A stretch of 64,000 nt of DNA from Podarcis raffonei (GCF_027172205.1 NC_070614.1:49354001-49418000); one strand, 5' to 3'. Counted from the first letter of the stretch, positions 1 to 11,124 are shown. Notes: a model not told the origin generated them from the sequence alone. Made by a program: numbers and translations.

Positions 1-72
1 ATTGCCCCATCAGACCACCATCCAGTCTAAAATGGCTCAAAGACAGACCTGTCCTTTCTCTTGCTCCCCCAG

Positions 73-340
73 GGAAGACATCCAGGACTCCCGCTACCCT
101 CGACTCCTCTGGAAAGCCCAGTGTATCTGCCAAAATTCCTGCGTCTCCTTGAGGCACCCTGTGGAAAATGCCACCGAAAAGACCTTCGTCCAGAAGGAGG
201 TAAACGGGGAGTCCGTACCAATCTTTGCCGACACGACTGTCTACTATCGGAGGCCTTGTGCGAATGTCGACAAGTCCTTCTACCTTGAGCCGCAGAAATA
301 TCCTTTGCCGGTGGCCTGCACCTGTGTGGCCACACAGTGA
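73..340 (+). CDS. IL25: Interleukin-25 (IL-17E), last coding exon, partial gene
   Basis: This is the 3' coding exon of an IL-17-family cytokine; earlier exons lie left of the window. A polypyrimidine stretch ending in CCCCCAG precedes the exon at 73, and the reading frame continues from 74 to a TGA at 338-340. The peptide carries the family's conserved core: RYPRLLWKAQCICQNSCVSL early, VPIFADTTVYYRRPC in the middle and ACTCVATQ at the end. The cysteines sit where the IL-17 cystine-knot pairs are expected. The YRRPC motif and the C-x-C-x2-C-like pattern before VSL match IL-25 better than IL-17A or IL-17F. Its position next to CMTM5 and MYH6 repeats the mammalian gene order. IL-25 is a secreted ligand of IL-17RB that promotes type 2 immunity. 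I see no break in this exon. Confidence 0.88.
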
Positions 341-870
341 GGCTTCGAAGCGGGAAGGGGATCCCCAGAGCAAAACCGTGGATGGGATTCAGAGGGAGGG
401 AGCCTCTGAACATGTGCAGAGTTCATTTCCCTCACAGGCTGCCACCCGCATGTCCACCCACAGGACCTGGGTACACCAGAACCTCACTGTCTCTTTGCTC
501 ATTTCTAACTTCAGAATTAATTGCAGTGAAAAGGAAAAGCTCCCTCAAGTGACATTAGAGAATAAAGGTAGCGAGAGGCAAACAAAATGGCAACGGGGGA
601 AATGTTCACGCATGAATTGTTGCAGGAGCAACTTGTTACAGAAGAATATTCCCTGATAAGCCTTGCCTTCCCCTATCCTGGCTTGTGTGTGTGACCCTCT
701 GCTCATCCCTACAGCTAGCAATGCCCACATTTATAGGCCAGGATCATTTCTCAACTATTTGTACGCTTGCACTAAAATCCGCTGTCTCTTATCTGCTGTC
801 TCAAAGAAACTTAACCATCTTGCCTTTTTTATTTTAAATTTTTCAATAAAACATTCCAAAGACAGCAGAA
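341..870 (+). other. IL25: IL25 3' UTR with polyadenylation signal
   Basis: The sequence after the IL25 stop has no coding look and leads to AATAAA at 845-850, which probably ends the transcript near 865-875. The extent of the UTR is inferred from this signal. Confidence 0.6.
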
Positions 871-937
871 TGTGTCTTGCCTTCTTCATCCAGAGAAAAC
901 AGGACTCCGCCTCCCTTTGCGGGCGGTTGGGCTAGAT

Positions 938-1960
938 CAGGGTCCTCAAACTTTTTAAACAGGGGGCCAGTTCACTGTCCCTCCGACACTGTTGGGGGCC
1001 GGACTATAGTTTGAAAAAAATATGAATGGATTCCTATGCACACTGCACATATTTTATTTGTGGTGCACAAAAAACAGGAAAAACAATACAATATTTAAAA
1101 CGGAGAACGATTTGAATCAACATAAACTTATAAGTATTTCAATGGGAAGTATGGGCCTGCTTTTGGCTAATGAGATGGTCAATATCCGGTTCCATATTTG
1201 TCACTGCTAGTCGTAGCAAGTGATGCAAGATTACCAAAGTGTCGTCCCCTGGTCTTTCTCAACTGCATGAAGAAGGGGGAAATACCTCACAATGTCAATG
1301 AGGAGAAAATTGTCTATGCTTGAGTATAACCTTGTTTGATTTCTCGCGATATTCAGTCGTCTGGTTTGCTACTTTGCAAAATACTAATAAACCGCTGCAG
1401 AGAGAACGAGAGAGAGAGAGAGAGGAAAAAAGAGAGAGAAATGAGAACGGAGCCTGGGTTGAGGTAAAAGTAAGAGCCGTCCCTCCCAGCACAGGCTAGG
1501 CTAGGCGCCCCCAGTCTCCCTCACCCTGGGAGTGCAGCCACCACAAGCCCAGCCAAGTGCTCCTCTGAGGCGAAAGAACGGGCGGGTGAGCGCGGGTGCG
1601 TGTTTTGATCTCAGGCCTCGCCGCTGCCTCTCTTCCTTCTCCAAATGGTAGAGAAGGGCTCCTCGCGATGGTGCCCGTAACGTCGCTGACCGGCTTCTTC
1701 CTTTCCTTTCCTTCTCCCTCCTCTCCTCTACGCAGTGTGGGGAGGGAGGATGGAAACACACCTAGACCCGTTAGCAGCGGTTTTCAACTTTTGAGTCCCC
1801 AGATGTTGTTGGACTACAACTCCCATAATCCCTGAGCTCTGGCCTTGCTAGCTAGGGGTGATGGGAGTTGTAGTTCAACAACATCTGGGGACCCACAGGT
1901 TGAGAAAGGCTGCATTAGAGGGCCGGATGCAGCCCGCGGACTGTAGCTTGAGGACCCCTG
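938..1960 (+). mobile_element. hAT DNA transposon (non-autonomous), 8-bp target duplication
   Basis: The element starts CAGGGTCCTCAAACTTTTTA and ends in GTAGCTTGAGGACCCCTG, imperfect terminal inverted repeats typical of hAT elements. It is flanked by a perfect 8-bp direct repeat, GGCTAGAT, at 930-937 and 1961-1968. No transposase frame is visible. A smaller palindromic repeat (about 1785-1912) is nested inside. Confidence 0.85.
1785..1912. repeat. Palindromic hAT-type MITE nested in the hAT element
   Basis: Two arms face each other: TCAACTTTTGAGTCCCCAGA followed by TGTTGTTGGACTACAACTCC, and the near reverse complement GGAGTTGTAGTTCAACAACA followed by TCTGGGGACCCACAGGTTGA. Related copies occur at 28265-28385, 45830-45925, 50870-51025, 60270-60385 and 62695-62775. 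Confidence 0.65.
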
Positions 1961-2029
1961 GGCTAGATGATCCACTGGGTCCCTTCCAACTCAGCCCTTC
2001 TACGATTCTGTGATTCCTTGCGGCTGATA

Positions 2030-2645
2030 CAGTGGTACCTCAGGTTAAGTACTTTATTCGTTCCGGAGGTCCGTACTTAACCTAAAACTGTATTTAACCT
2101 GAAGCACCACTTTAGCTAGGGAACGCAGGTGGCGCTGTGGGTAAAACCTCAGCGCCTAGGACTTGCCAATCGCATGGTCGGCGGTTCGAATCCCCGCGGC
2201 GGGGTGCGCTCCCGTCGTTCGGTCCCAGCGCCTGCCAACCTAGCAGTTCGAAAGCACCCCCGGGTGCAAGTAGATAAATAGGGACCGCTCCGGCAGGAAG
2301 GTAAACGGCGTTCCGTGTGCTGCGCTGGCTCGCCAGATGCAGCTTGTCACGCTGGCCACGTGACCCGGAAGTGTCTGCGGACAGCGCTGGCTCCCGGCCT
2401 ATAGAGTGAGATGAGCGCACAACCCCAGAGTCTGGCAAGACTGGCCCGAACGGGCAGGGGTACCTTTACCTTTACCTTTACCTCTTTAGCTAATGGGGCC
2501 TCCCGCTGCTGCTGCGTTGCCAGAGCACGATTTCTGTTCTCATCCTGAAGCAAAGTACTTAACCTGAAGCATTATTTCTGGGTTAGCAGAGTCTGTAACC
2601 TGACGCATATGTAACCTGAAGCGTATGTAACCTGAGGTACCACTG
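2030..2645. mobile_element. Tigger-like (Tc1/mariner) MITE interrupted by a Sauria SINE
   Basis: The terminal repeat CAGTGGTACCTCAGGTTAAG begins at 2030 and its reverse complement ends at 2645; TA dinucleotides flank both ends, as expected for Tc1/mariner insertion. The interior repeats TTAACCTGAA motifs and has no frame. A tRNA-type SINE (2119-2483) splits it. Confidence 0.8.
2119..2483 (+). mobile_element. Sauria-type tRNA SINE inserted in a MITE
   Basis: The head carries tRNA-like A and B box sequences (GTGGCGCTGTGGGTAAAACC and GGTTCGAATCCCCGC). The body is the squamate Sauria SINE type (CCAACCTAGCAGTTCGAAAG, GCAAGTAGATAAATAGG), and it ends in repeated TTTACC. A 9-bp duplication, CTTTAGCTA, flanks it at 2110-2118 and 2484-2492. 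BovB-type machinery is thought to mobilise this family. Confidence 0.85.
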
Positions 2646-2649
2646 TACG

Positions 2650-3830
2650 TCGATGGCCCCTACTCCTCTGCTTCTGACTCTCCCTTTCCGTGAGAGTCCC
2701 AGACTTATCCCAAGGAATATCTTTTCCTCTCCCTCCGCTTTCATCTCTTGCCAAAGTGTGCTGACTGCTCCCGCCTTAGATTTTTTTGCATGATTCCCGA
2801 ATGAAGCTGTTACGCTCTTTTCCTTTGGGAATATACTCAAGGCTTAATGGATCCATGCTGCTACCTGCAACGATGATGTCAGGGTGCCTGCCGCGTGATG
2901 TCATCATACTGGCCACCACCCAAGAGCACAGAGAACCAGCTTGGGCCGTGAATTCGCCACGTTTCAATGTCACTCAGCTTCATTTGGGGCAAGAATCTGG
3001 TGCAGGGAGCAGCTGTCGAACAGACAGAAATATCACAGGTGATGCAAGACAGTACACAGGAAAGAGAACGCACCACTTGTTGCATTTCCTCCTGCTGCAC
3101 ACAAGATCCAGGGTCAGAAGTCCAGCAAGGGCGGCGGGAGATGGTATCCCACTCTCTAACCACTGGGCAATGCTACCCCCCAAGGTCTGTGTGGCTTATC
3201 CGGCTTCAATGAGAGAGATGATAAGCTGGATACTGTATTACAGACACCAAACTCCCCTGTATTAGTGCCAACATTTTCCAGGCAAGAAAAGGTGTGGGAA
3301 CCTTCCTGGGACTTTGTTCCTTTGTGTGCGAGTTGTAGCTACACAGTGATAGGTGTGGTGACACTCTGCACATGCTCAAAGAGGCCTTGCCTGTGTTGGT
3401 TACTGTACATATTCTTGGATGGAACTTTGTCTTCCGGGATTGAGATTTTGGAAGATGGAATCTGAGGCTGCTTGGGCCCAGGGAAAAGGAGAGCTCACTA
3501 CCCCCCAGTGCCCCATAATTCACATAATTCGCATTTCCGTTCTTGGGATTCCCAGTCTGTTTACTTTGCCATGGTTACCCAGCGTATTATCACAGGTATT
3601 TTCCTGCCCGGAGTGAGATGCAAATCTCCTGCAGTAGCCATGGAAAGCCGGCTGGGATTTCCTTCCGAAACAAAGTGACACGGGTGTCCCTGGGAGACAG
3701 GAGAAAAACCCTCTGCCCCACCCAGGAACACCTCCATGACACATCAGAGCAAAGGGAATCCTGGAGAAAGAAAACAGTAAGGCAGTGGCTTTCAACCGTT
3801 TTGAGTCCATGGCTCCCAACACTTACATTT
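2650..3830. other. Intergenic sequence, no gene recognised
   Basis: Between the nested repeat block and the SINE at 3835 I see no exon with splice sites and no family match. A weak hAT-like piece (GTGGCTTTCAACCG) lies near 3785. Confidence 0.4.
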
Positions 3831-3834
3831 GCCT

Positions 3835-3955
3835 GGATGGCCTAGTTAGTTAGAGCATAGTGCTGACAGTACCAGGGTTGCAGGTTCGAATCCCGGATGG
3901 GACAGCTGGATTGGGGGGGGACTTCCAACAGCTCTGTGATTCTTTTTGATCACTC
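3835..3955 (+). repeat. tRNA-derived SINE fragment
   Basis: A degenerate A box (TAGTTAGTTAGAGCA) is followed by a good B box (GGTTCGAATCCC) and a short tail ending CTCTGTGATTC, the usual form of squamate tRNA SINEs. It is not a tRNA gene, because it cannot form an acceptor stem and has a SINE tail. Confidence 0.6.
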
Positions 3956-4039
3956 CTGCCCCATTTGTGCCCTTGCCCCCGATCCACTGCGCCTGGCTTT
4001 CTGAATCAGAGAACCTTAAAGACATCATTGATTTTTCGC

Positions 4040-4870
4040 AACTCCCAAGGAAACCTTTCCAAGAGAGCGGGACGCGCCCTGCCCTCTTCATCCAGCGACC
4101 CCTACTGGCGGAAAAGCGCAAGTCCCTTTCCCCAGTGCCCGAGGCGCCTCCCCTGCTCTCTACCGCCCCCTGGCGGCCTTTTCTCGTCACTGCAGCCCCG
4201 GGCCCGTCCATGCCCCCCCCCCGCCCCACACTTCTTTCTTTTCCTCCCACGCTCTTGCAAAGCATCTGAACGGGTCGCGGCGGAGAGAATGCGGTCCATT
4301 CACTTCTGCCCTCCGGCCTCCCGTCCCCCCAGACAATGCGGCCCTTGTTCTCCCCGGGGCAGTCCGTTCCTGGCCCTCGAGAGACAATCCCCCTCCTTGT
4401 CCGGCCATGGGGTGGGGGGCTGAGTGGGCAGGTGGGCCCAGAGACCCGCCACCCGCGCCACGGCCACCCCTGGTGGTCCTGGGGGCCGGAGAGGCACTCG
4501 GGGGCCAGAAGGCAGAGTCTCCCTTCTGGAGCCTGGACGGGGCGGACCCTTTCGTTCCTCTCCATCCTCTCCCTTCATTTCATTTTTCCTCCTCTTCTCC
4601 CTCCAGCCCCCTTTCTTCGGGCTTCCTCCCCGCCTCCCCGGCGTGGAAATCCGGCTGGGCGCCAGGTGGAGAGAAACAGGCTCCGTCTTTCATCTCTCTC
4701 CCCCCACCCTCGACCCCCTTTCCCCAGCAGCGCCCTCCCTCCGGCCAGAGGCAGCCAGCAGGATGGGCGAGCCCCAGGAGGGACCTGGGGGGCTGCGGGG
4801 CTTCTCCCTCGACAAGGACTTCCTGCGCTCCCCCAAGGGGGTGGTGATGGAGGCAGAGCTGGTAACGGAA
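4040..4870 (+). promoter_or_regulatory. CMTM5: GC-rich CpG-island-like region at the CMTM5 start
   Basis: Base composition changes sharply here to C- and G-rich sequence with many CpG dinucleotides, and the region ends just past the first CMTM5 coding exon. It probably holds the promoter and 5' UTR. No TATA box is evident and the transcription start cannot be placed by eye. Confidence 0.5.
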
Positions 4871-6830
4871 GACCCCCACCCACCGCACCCTCCTCCTCCT
4901 TCCCTGCTCCCCCCCTGCTTCTCCCCCCCCCTTTTCACCCAACACTTTCTCTCCATCCTCTTAAGTCGGTGGTGCCATGAACTAATATTTTTTAAACTCC
5001 GGAGTCTGGACTTAAAATGGTCTTCTGGGGAAGCCCCTCTCTGAACTGCTCAGGGATCAGGTTTCACTTAGTTAATTCAGAAGTGGGTCTACCAGCTAGC
5101 CAATCCTGCTGGGGGGGTTATTTGTGGGGGGTGGGGTAAGGTCCGGCTCGTTCTTTAGAGTGGGGCCCTATCCTGGTGGCCCCTCTCTCCTTGCTTTTCT
5201 TTCCTTCCGCCTTTCTTCATTAATTCATTCATTTGATTCATCCCCTCCTTTTTAGAACTTTACCTTTTTTTTCTTCTCCGCTTTCCCCAATCGTTCCTCT
5301 TTTCTTTTTGCATAAAACTAAAGAATTGGAGAGTTAGAGGTCTCGTCTAGTGCAACCCCTTGCAGTGCAGAAACCTCTGCTTTTCTTAATTCCTCCTTCG
5401 CAGACCTTTTCCTTTTTCCTCTGTTTGTCTTTCAATCCTTCCATTTGGCTGGCTTAATTTTCATTCCCTCCCTGCTAATTCCTGTGAATCTTGTGAATGC
5501 CTTTTTTTGCTCCCCCTCCATTCTTTGGGAGGGGGTTCACCTCTTTGATGGAGGCTTGGGTGGGTGGGGGTCCACTTCTTTATCCAAAATGTATAGCCCA
5601 GAGTTTTAAGGCAGGGACTGTGGGGGGATAGGTCTTATGGGAAATTTTATTCCAAAAGTCTGTGCCGTGGGGTGGATGAAGAAATGAGAGGGGGACAAGT
5701 TTTTGCTTTGAACAAAACCACTGATTTTCCACTGGCCCTGAGCACAGGTTGATTATCTTTGTGTATCCATCATATACACATTATTATCATTATTATATAT
5801 ATTGATCTATAGAATCCAAAAAACGAAAGCACAGGTCTATGTGAGTGTCTGGATCCCATACATTCAAAGTTTCTTTTTTTAAATCCTCTTTTTAAAAAAT
5901 GAATTGCTTTGATTGTGATCATGGTCCCCTTTCTAATTATGGACCACACTCCCATTCCTTCTTGCTATCTTTTATTATCAGCTCAGTAAATCACATAGCT
6001 AGTTCCAATACTTCTTATTGACAATTATGACAACTTTTCCTTTTTTAAAAAAAAAACCCAAAACATTTTTTCTTTTGTTTCTTTTTTCTGAAACTCGTTT
6101 GCTGTTACAGGTATTAAATTTCAATTCAAATATTTGGGGGGGGGTAGAAACCAAATATTTTGGGGGGCACTTTTGGGTAAGGGGAGAGCAGCCAAAATGT
6201 AGAATCATAGAATTGCATGTAGCCCAACCCCCTTGCAATACAGGTATCTCAGCTAAAACATCCCTGACAGAGAGCCACCCAACCTCTGCTTAGAAACCTC
6301 CAGTGGAGAGGAGACCATGGCAGTATGGTCTGCTTTTGAGTTCTCCAGAAATCTTCATGGGGGAGCTGTCACTCAAAGCACGGGGCAGCGTTTCACCTGA
6401 AAGGTATTTTAGAAGGATGGAAGTGGTGGGAGTACAGTGGTACCTCGGGTTAAGTATTTAATTTGTTCCAGAGGTCCGTTCTTAACCTGAAACTGTTCTT
6501 AACCTGAAGCACCACTTTAACTAATGGGGCCTCCTGCTGCCACTGCACCGCTGCTGCGCGATTTCTGTTCTCATCCTGAAGCAAAGTTCTTAACCTGAGG
6601 TAATATTTCTGGGTTAGCGGAGTCTGTAACCTGAAGCGTATGTAATCCGAGGTACCACTGTAGTTTCTGCTGTTTTTTTTTCCCAAAGGAAAATTTCCAA
6701 ATCTGCAACACTGAGCGCAGAGCTAAGAGGAGAGATCATAAATCCAGAGCAAAGGTGTGGGATTTTTTTGTGTGGGAGGATGAAATCAGGCTACAAATTA
6801 TGCCAACTGGGATCATTAATTGCTGGGACG

Positions 6831-6878
<48 letters not shown>

Positions 6879-9347
6879 TCCATCTCAAAAGAGTAGGATT
6901 CTATTTTATATATATGAAAGTGAGCCCCTTTGGGAATGCACATCACACTTGTCCTTTTGCCTCCCGCTTGCCCCCTTCCTCCAGGGCCTCTGCTTCCTGG
7001 TCTTCCTGCTGCTCACAGCTTCCATTTCTGCCTACATGGGTGCAGCCCTCCTGGAAGTGCTGGTGACACTGGCGTTCTTGGGACTGCGGGCGACGCACTA
7101 CTACGAGCGCTTGACTCGCGTCAACTGGCCCTGCCTGGTGGGTAGCCATGCTTTCCCCATAATCTCCTTTGCAGCGCTTGGTCGTGCTCCCCGCGGCCAA
7201 TGTCTTGCCGAAAGAGGCATTGGAGTCGACTGAGCAACACCGAAGCGCATTGACATGCCTTCCTCTGTGCCAGATTTCCTTCTTGTGCTGCAGCGGGACT
7301 GTAGCTTTGTCTGCCTTCCTGGATTGGATTTTGCCATTTGCACGCTTTCTGGTACAGTGGTACCTCAGATTAAGTACTTAATTCGTTCCGGAGGTCCGTT
7401 CTTAACCTGAAACTGTTCTTAACCTGAAGCACCACTTTAGCTAATGGGGCCTCCCGCTGCTGCTGTGCCACCGCTGCACGATTTCTGTTCTCATCCTGAA
7501 GCAAAGTTCTTAACCTGAAGCACTATTTCTGGGTTAGCAGAGTCTGTAACCTGAAGCTTTTGTAACCTGAAGCGTATGTAACCCGAGGTATCACTGTACT
7601 GGTTTCAACTGGTCTTCCCGCCCGCAGCTCAGCCCTCGATGACCCTCCTCTCTCCTCCCGCCACAGGATTTCCTTCGCTGCATCAGCGCCGCAATAGTCT
7701 TCACGGTAGTGGCCTTTGCCGTCATTGCTGCCAGCCACGAGGGATCTGCCGTGTCTGCCTTTGTGAGTTATCAACCCTTTCCCTACAAACTCCCCTTTCT
7801 GGCCACGCCCCTTATTGGAGCCCCTCCCCAAGGGGCGTGGCATATAAACAGACAGCCAACCCACTGCAAGGTAGGACTGTGTGGGTTCTGTCAGAGCCCT
7901 GGCTCGACCTAAGATATCCTTCCAAATGTGGGGTGCTTGAGGGGTACCACCCCCAAAAAAAATTCCACCTTCCCCCAATCTGTTATCGCTCCCTCCCCTC
8001 CCACCTCCTGCCATTCACTCACAATTCTTGGTCCCTTCGCAGGTCTTCAGCTTGATTCTCATTGCTGTCTTCTGTTTCGACGCCTACAAAACATACAGGG
8101 CAGAAATGGGGGCGGACCAGGGTGAGTGGCGCCAGGGAGAGGGTGCTGCCAAGAGTGGGTGCAATGGTGGCATGGATGAAGCCTGGGGCAGAAAAACGGG
8201 GGCCTCCCTGCAGCGGTGAACGGAACGATCGGCATTTTATACCGGATTTAAGAGGGCAGGTCCCTGCCCCACTGAGCCTACAGTCTGTTGGATTTTTAAT
8301 GTTTTTGTACAAAGTTTTTTCTCCTTTATAAATCACGTTAATTTTTACTTATTATAATGTATCAGATCTACTAGTTGTGGTTCGTTTTTTTGAATTGAAG
8401 GCTTGTGAAATAAAGAGTCTACAGTCTAAAGTTTGACACAGGGGAAACAGGGGAAAGAGAGGGAAGTGGAGCAGGTGGATCAACCGAGAGGCAGCATGTC
8501 AGGGGTCGCCAACAATGTGCTCGTGGGCGCAGCGGTGCTCTTGAGTTCTTCTCCTGGTGCCCACGACACCCCTGAGCCCTTCCTCGCTGCCCCCTTGGTC
8601 ATGGCGGTGGTGGTTACCTAGGATTACATAGAGTTGAAGGAGGAAGCTGGAAGAGTGACGCTCTGTCCCATTTCCTCTTTCAGCTCTTGTGCTTTTAAGG
8701 CTCAGGTCAGTCCTGCCTGATGCAACATTTAACGTATATTTCGCTCTATAAGACGCACCAGACCACAAGACGCACCTAGTTTTTGGAGGAGGAAAACAAG
8801 AAAAAAAATATTCTGAATCTCAGAAGCCAGAACAGCAAGAGGGATCGCTGCGTAGTGAAAGCAGCGATCCCTCTTGCTGTTCTGGCTGCTGGGATAGCTG
8901 CGCAGCCTGCATTCGCTCCATAAGACGCACACACATTTCCCCTTACTTTTTAGGAGGGAAAAAGTGAGTCTTATAGAGCAAAAATACGGTAGCTAGATCA
9001 TTTGGAAAAGCAGAGTGTGTGTGCCTGCATTCATTCTCTCTTTCTCAGCACCTGCAATGCAACAATTTTTTCTAAACTTCCACCATGTTGCCTCCTACTC
9101 TCCTTTTCTCAGAACTTAAAAAGCCCCCAGGTGCTTCACCCTTCCTTCACCGGGTTTACTCTGAGTAGGGCTAGCAGCATTGAGCTTTGGCCGAGGGAGG
9201 GACAAAGAGGAAAGGCAGACCCACAGATGACGAAGAAAACAATGTACAACTTGCTGTCCTCACGGCAGGGTTGACTCTCCTCTGACCCAGAGAGGCAACT
9301 GACCTTGTGAACGCTCTTTCTCTCTTGTAGACCCAGATCTGGGCTGA
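4763..9347 (+). CDS. CMTM5: CKLF-like MARVEL transmembrane domain protein 5, five coding exons
   Basis: Coding exons are 4763-4861, 6985-7137, 7667-7762, 8043-8121 and 9331-9347, all with AG acceptors and GT donors in matching phase, giving 147 residues. The first exon encodes a cytoplasmic N-terminus with GFSLDKDFLRSPKGVVMEAE, the counterpart of the human GFAVDKAFLTSHKG stretch. The second encodes TASISAYMGAALLE and ATHYYER with two hydrophobic segments. The third begins DFLRCISAA and supplies the third membrane segment. The fourth (VFSLILIAVFCFDAYKTYRA) supplies the last. Four membrane passes make the MARVEL fold. The fifth exon adds only the final DPDLG residues. CMTM5 is a small membrane protein enriched in myelinating glia in mammals. 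No signal peptide or break is seen. The start is the first ATG of a frame that matches the family. Confidence 0.93.
6435..6660. mobile_element. Tigger-like MITE
   Basis: CAGTGGTACCTCGGGTTAAG begins the element and GAGGTACCACTG ends it, with TA on both sides. It has the same interior as the other seven copies in the window. Confidence 0.85.
6834..6873. repeat. TG dinucleotide microsatellite
   Basis: An almost perfect run of about twenty TG units lies 110 bases before the second CMTM5 exon. Confidence 0.95.
7355..7596. mobile_element. Tigger-like MITE in CMTM5 intron 2
   Basis: Terminal repeats CAGTGGTACCTCAGATTAAG and GAGGTATCACTG are flanked by TA. It lies between coding exons 2 and 3 of CMTM5. 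Confidence 0.85.
8732..8989. mobile_element. MITE with CCGTATTTTT-type ends
   Basis: The ends read ACGTATATTTCGCTCTATAA and, inverted, CTTATAGAGCAAAAATACGG; TA flanks suggest a Tc1/mariner-type target site. The centre holds a long perfect-looking inverted repeat built on CAGAACAGCAAGAGGGATCG (8820-8890). It lies in CMTM5 intron 4. Confidence 0.75.
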
Positions 9348-9675
9348 GGGTCCCTGCGATCAACACACAGCTGCTGCTGCTGCCCTACATCCCTCGCTCC
9401 CCTGCCCCACAGCCTTTCTGCAGCTTCCTTGAACCCTTCTTCCTCGCTCTGAAGACGATGCTTCTATCTTCTTCCCCAGGGACCAGTGGGGTGCTGCTCA
9501 CTGCTTCTGTGGGAGCAAAGGCCCACCCCACAACAGACCCACTTTGCTGAATCCCACCCCCCATCAAACTGGAACGTGGATCCTTGGTGGCTGAGCTCCT
9601 GGGTGTTCCCCCCCCTTCCCTTTTGTATTTAACTTGATGAGGAGACGAAATTAAAAGGTGCTTTTAATATGGTAC
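9348..9675 (+). terminator. CMTM5: CMTM5 3' UTR and polyadenylation signal
   Basis: After the TGA at 9345-9347 the sequence runs without coding features to ATTAAA at 9650-9655, a common variant poly(A) signal. Cleavage is probably near 9670. The extent is inferred. Confidence 0.55.
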
Positions 9676-10140
9676 GCTGGCCTCTTATGTGTCCACACAC
9701 GCACGAGTGGGGGATGCACATGCGTGAGTGTGAGCGCATGAATGTACGACCGCGGTGCTCAGGTCCCATTTGTGGGCTTCTGGTCGTTGCTGTAATAACA
9801 GGATTTTGGGCTGGATGGGTCACAGGCCCGATCCTGCGGCAGGACTCTTCTGATGCTCTTACGACTGCGCAAGGAGCACGTCCCACAAGTGTGGGTGCAC
9901 AAAAAATCTTGGGCTTTTGTCTCTGCTCGCAAGTGCCTGGATTTGCAGGTGGCACACAGGGAGGCTCGGAGATGTGCGAATCTGAGGGAGTGTGCCAAAA
10001 GTGTGAGCTGAGAAAGAGGTGTGGAAGGAGGGAGATGGCTAGGAAAAAGAGAAGCAGAGCGTTGCGGAGGGGATAGTCTCTTGGTAGAGATGAAATGAGA
10101 TAATGCAAAGGCAGGATGAAAAGGCGGACAGGTCCATGTA

Positions 10141-10369
10141 CAATGGTATCTTGGGTTACGTACTTAATTTGTTCCAGAGGTCTGTGCTTAACCTGAAACT
10201 GTTCTTAACCTGAGACACCACTTTAGCTAATGGGGCCTCCCACTGCTGTTGCGCCGCCGCCACCACGCGATTTCTGTTCTCATCCTGAAGCAAAGTTCTT
10301 AACCTGAGGTACTATTTCTGGGTTAGCAGAGTCTGTAACCTGAAGCGTCTGTAACCCGAGGTACCACTG
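10141..10369. mobile_element. Tigger-like MITE
   Basis: The left end is diverged (CAATGGTATCTTGGGTTACG) while the right end is intact (GAGGTACCACTG). TA flanks both sides. Confidence 0.8.
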
Positions 10370-10436
10370 TATTAAGTTGGAAACCATTGCCTGTAAGAGG
10401 CCCCACATAATGTTCACACTCTAACTCATGGGTAGG

Positions 10437-10669
10437 CAAACTAAAGCCCGGGGGCCGGATCTCGCCCAATCGCCTTCTCAATCAGGCCTGCAGACCAGCG
10501 TGTTTTTACATGAATAGAATGTGTGCTTTTAATTAAAATGCATCTCTGGGTTATTTGTGGGGCATAGAAATTCGTTTGTTTTTGGGGTTTTTCAAAATAT
10601 AGTCCGGCCCCCCACAAGGTCTGAGGGACGGTGGACCAGCCCCCTGCTGAAAAACTTTGCTGACCCCTG
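10437..10669. mobile_element. hAT MITE with SPIN-like ends, 8-bp target duplication
   Basis: The element starts CATGGGTAGGCAAACTAAAG and ends in TTTGCTGACCCCTG. A perfect 8-bp repeat, CTCTAACT, flanks it (10429-10436 and 10670-10677). Copies of the same family lie at 15838-16057 and 32947-33196. Confidence 0.85.
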
Positions 10670-11124
10670 CTCTAACTTCTGAGCGTGGGAGGAAGGGGGA
10701 AATCAGTCTCAGAGAAACCCTGGCAGGGACCTCGCCTGTCAATGTTCAGTTTGACCACAAGAGGGAACAACTGATACCAGTATGAGCCAGAGAAAGCTAT
10801 TGAGGAAACTTCAAGCTATCACAGTTGTTTGGAAAACCAGATTTCCACATTAATAGAATAATGAAAGTCTTCTTTAAACAGCAGCATAAGAAGCAGAGAA
10901 AGAGGCAGCTTTGTGTTAAGATTTGCCCTCTTTTTTTTTCCTGGGAAGGTTCTTGTGCCTTTTCAATAGCTCCATGGCAGGCAGGCATTCAATAGGTGAT
11001 GTTAAAAAATCTATTCATGTTTAATTTCTGCCTGTTGCCAGGCTGTCAGTGGCACAGTGCAGCAACCCTATTCTCTCTGTTCAGCAGCTGGGCAGCGCAC
11101 ATGATGAGGACGGCAATGTCAGGA

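Larger units (their letters stand above)
915..2015 (+). repeat. CR1/SINE-type 3' tail split by a hAT insertion
   Basis: The flanks of the hAT element at 938-1960 join into a familiar reptile tail: GGTTGGGCTAGAT, then GATCCACTGGGTCCCTTCC and ending in TACGATTCTGTGATTC. This resembles the 3' tail shared by CR1 LINEs and some SINEs, so the hAT landed in an older retroelement remnant. Confidence 0.5.
4862..6984 (+). other. CMTM5: CMTM5 intron 1 with repeat fragments
   Basis: This long intron holds a Tigger-like MITE (6435-6660), a TG microsatellite (6834-6873) and two short pieces resembling reverse-oriented CR1 3' ends (about 5325-5400 and 6200-6330, the latter beginning AGAATCATAGAATTGCATGT). 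The rest is AT-rich with no recognisable feature. Confidence 0.5.
9676..11120. other. Spacer between the convergent CMTM5 and MYH6 genes
   Basis: About 1.4 kb separates the two 3' ends. It contains one Tigger-like MITE (10141-10369) and one hAT element (10437-10669). Nothing else is recognised. Confidence 0.6.

Noticed and set aside
2119-2483. tRNA gene suggested by A and B boxes
   Set aside because: The same body and tail occur in several copies with target duplications, so this is a SINE. The SINE heads at 3835, 27117, 32640 and 56345 were rejected as tRNA genes for the same reason.
3846-4980. Open frames of 150-240 residues on both strands before CMTM5
   Set aside because: GC-rich CpG-island composition suppresses stop codons. 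The peptides are proline/glycine/arginine-rich and match no family. Only the frame starting at 4763 continues into conserved CMTM5 exons.
9629-10108. Overlapping frames of 135-159 residues downstream of CMTM5
   Set aside because: No splice context, no family resemblance and low-complexity composition; they look like chance frames in the intergenic spacer.
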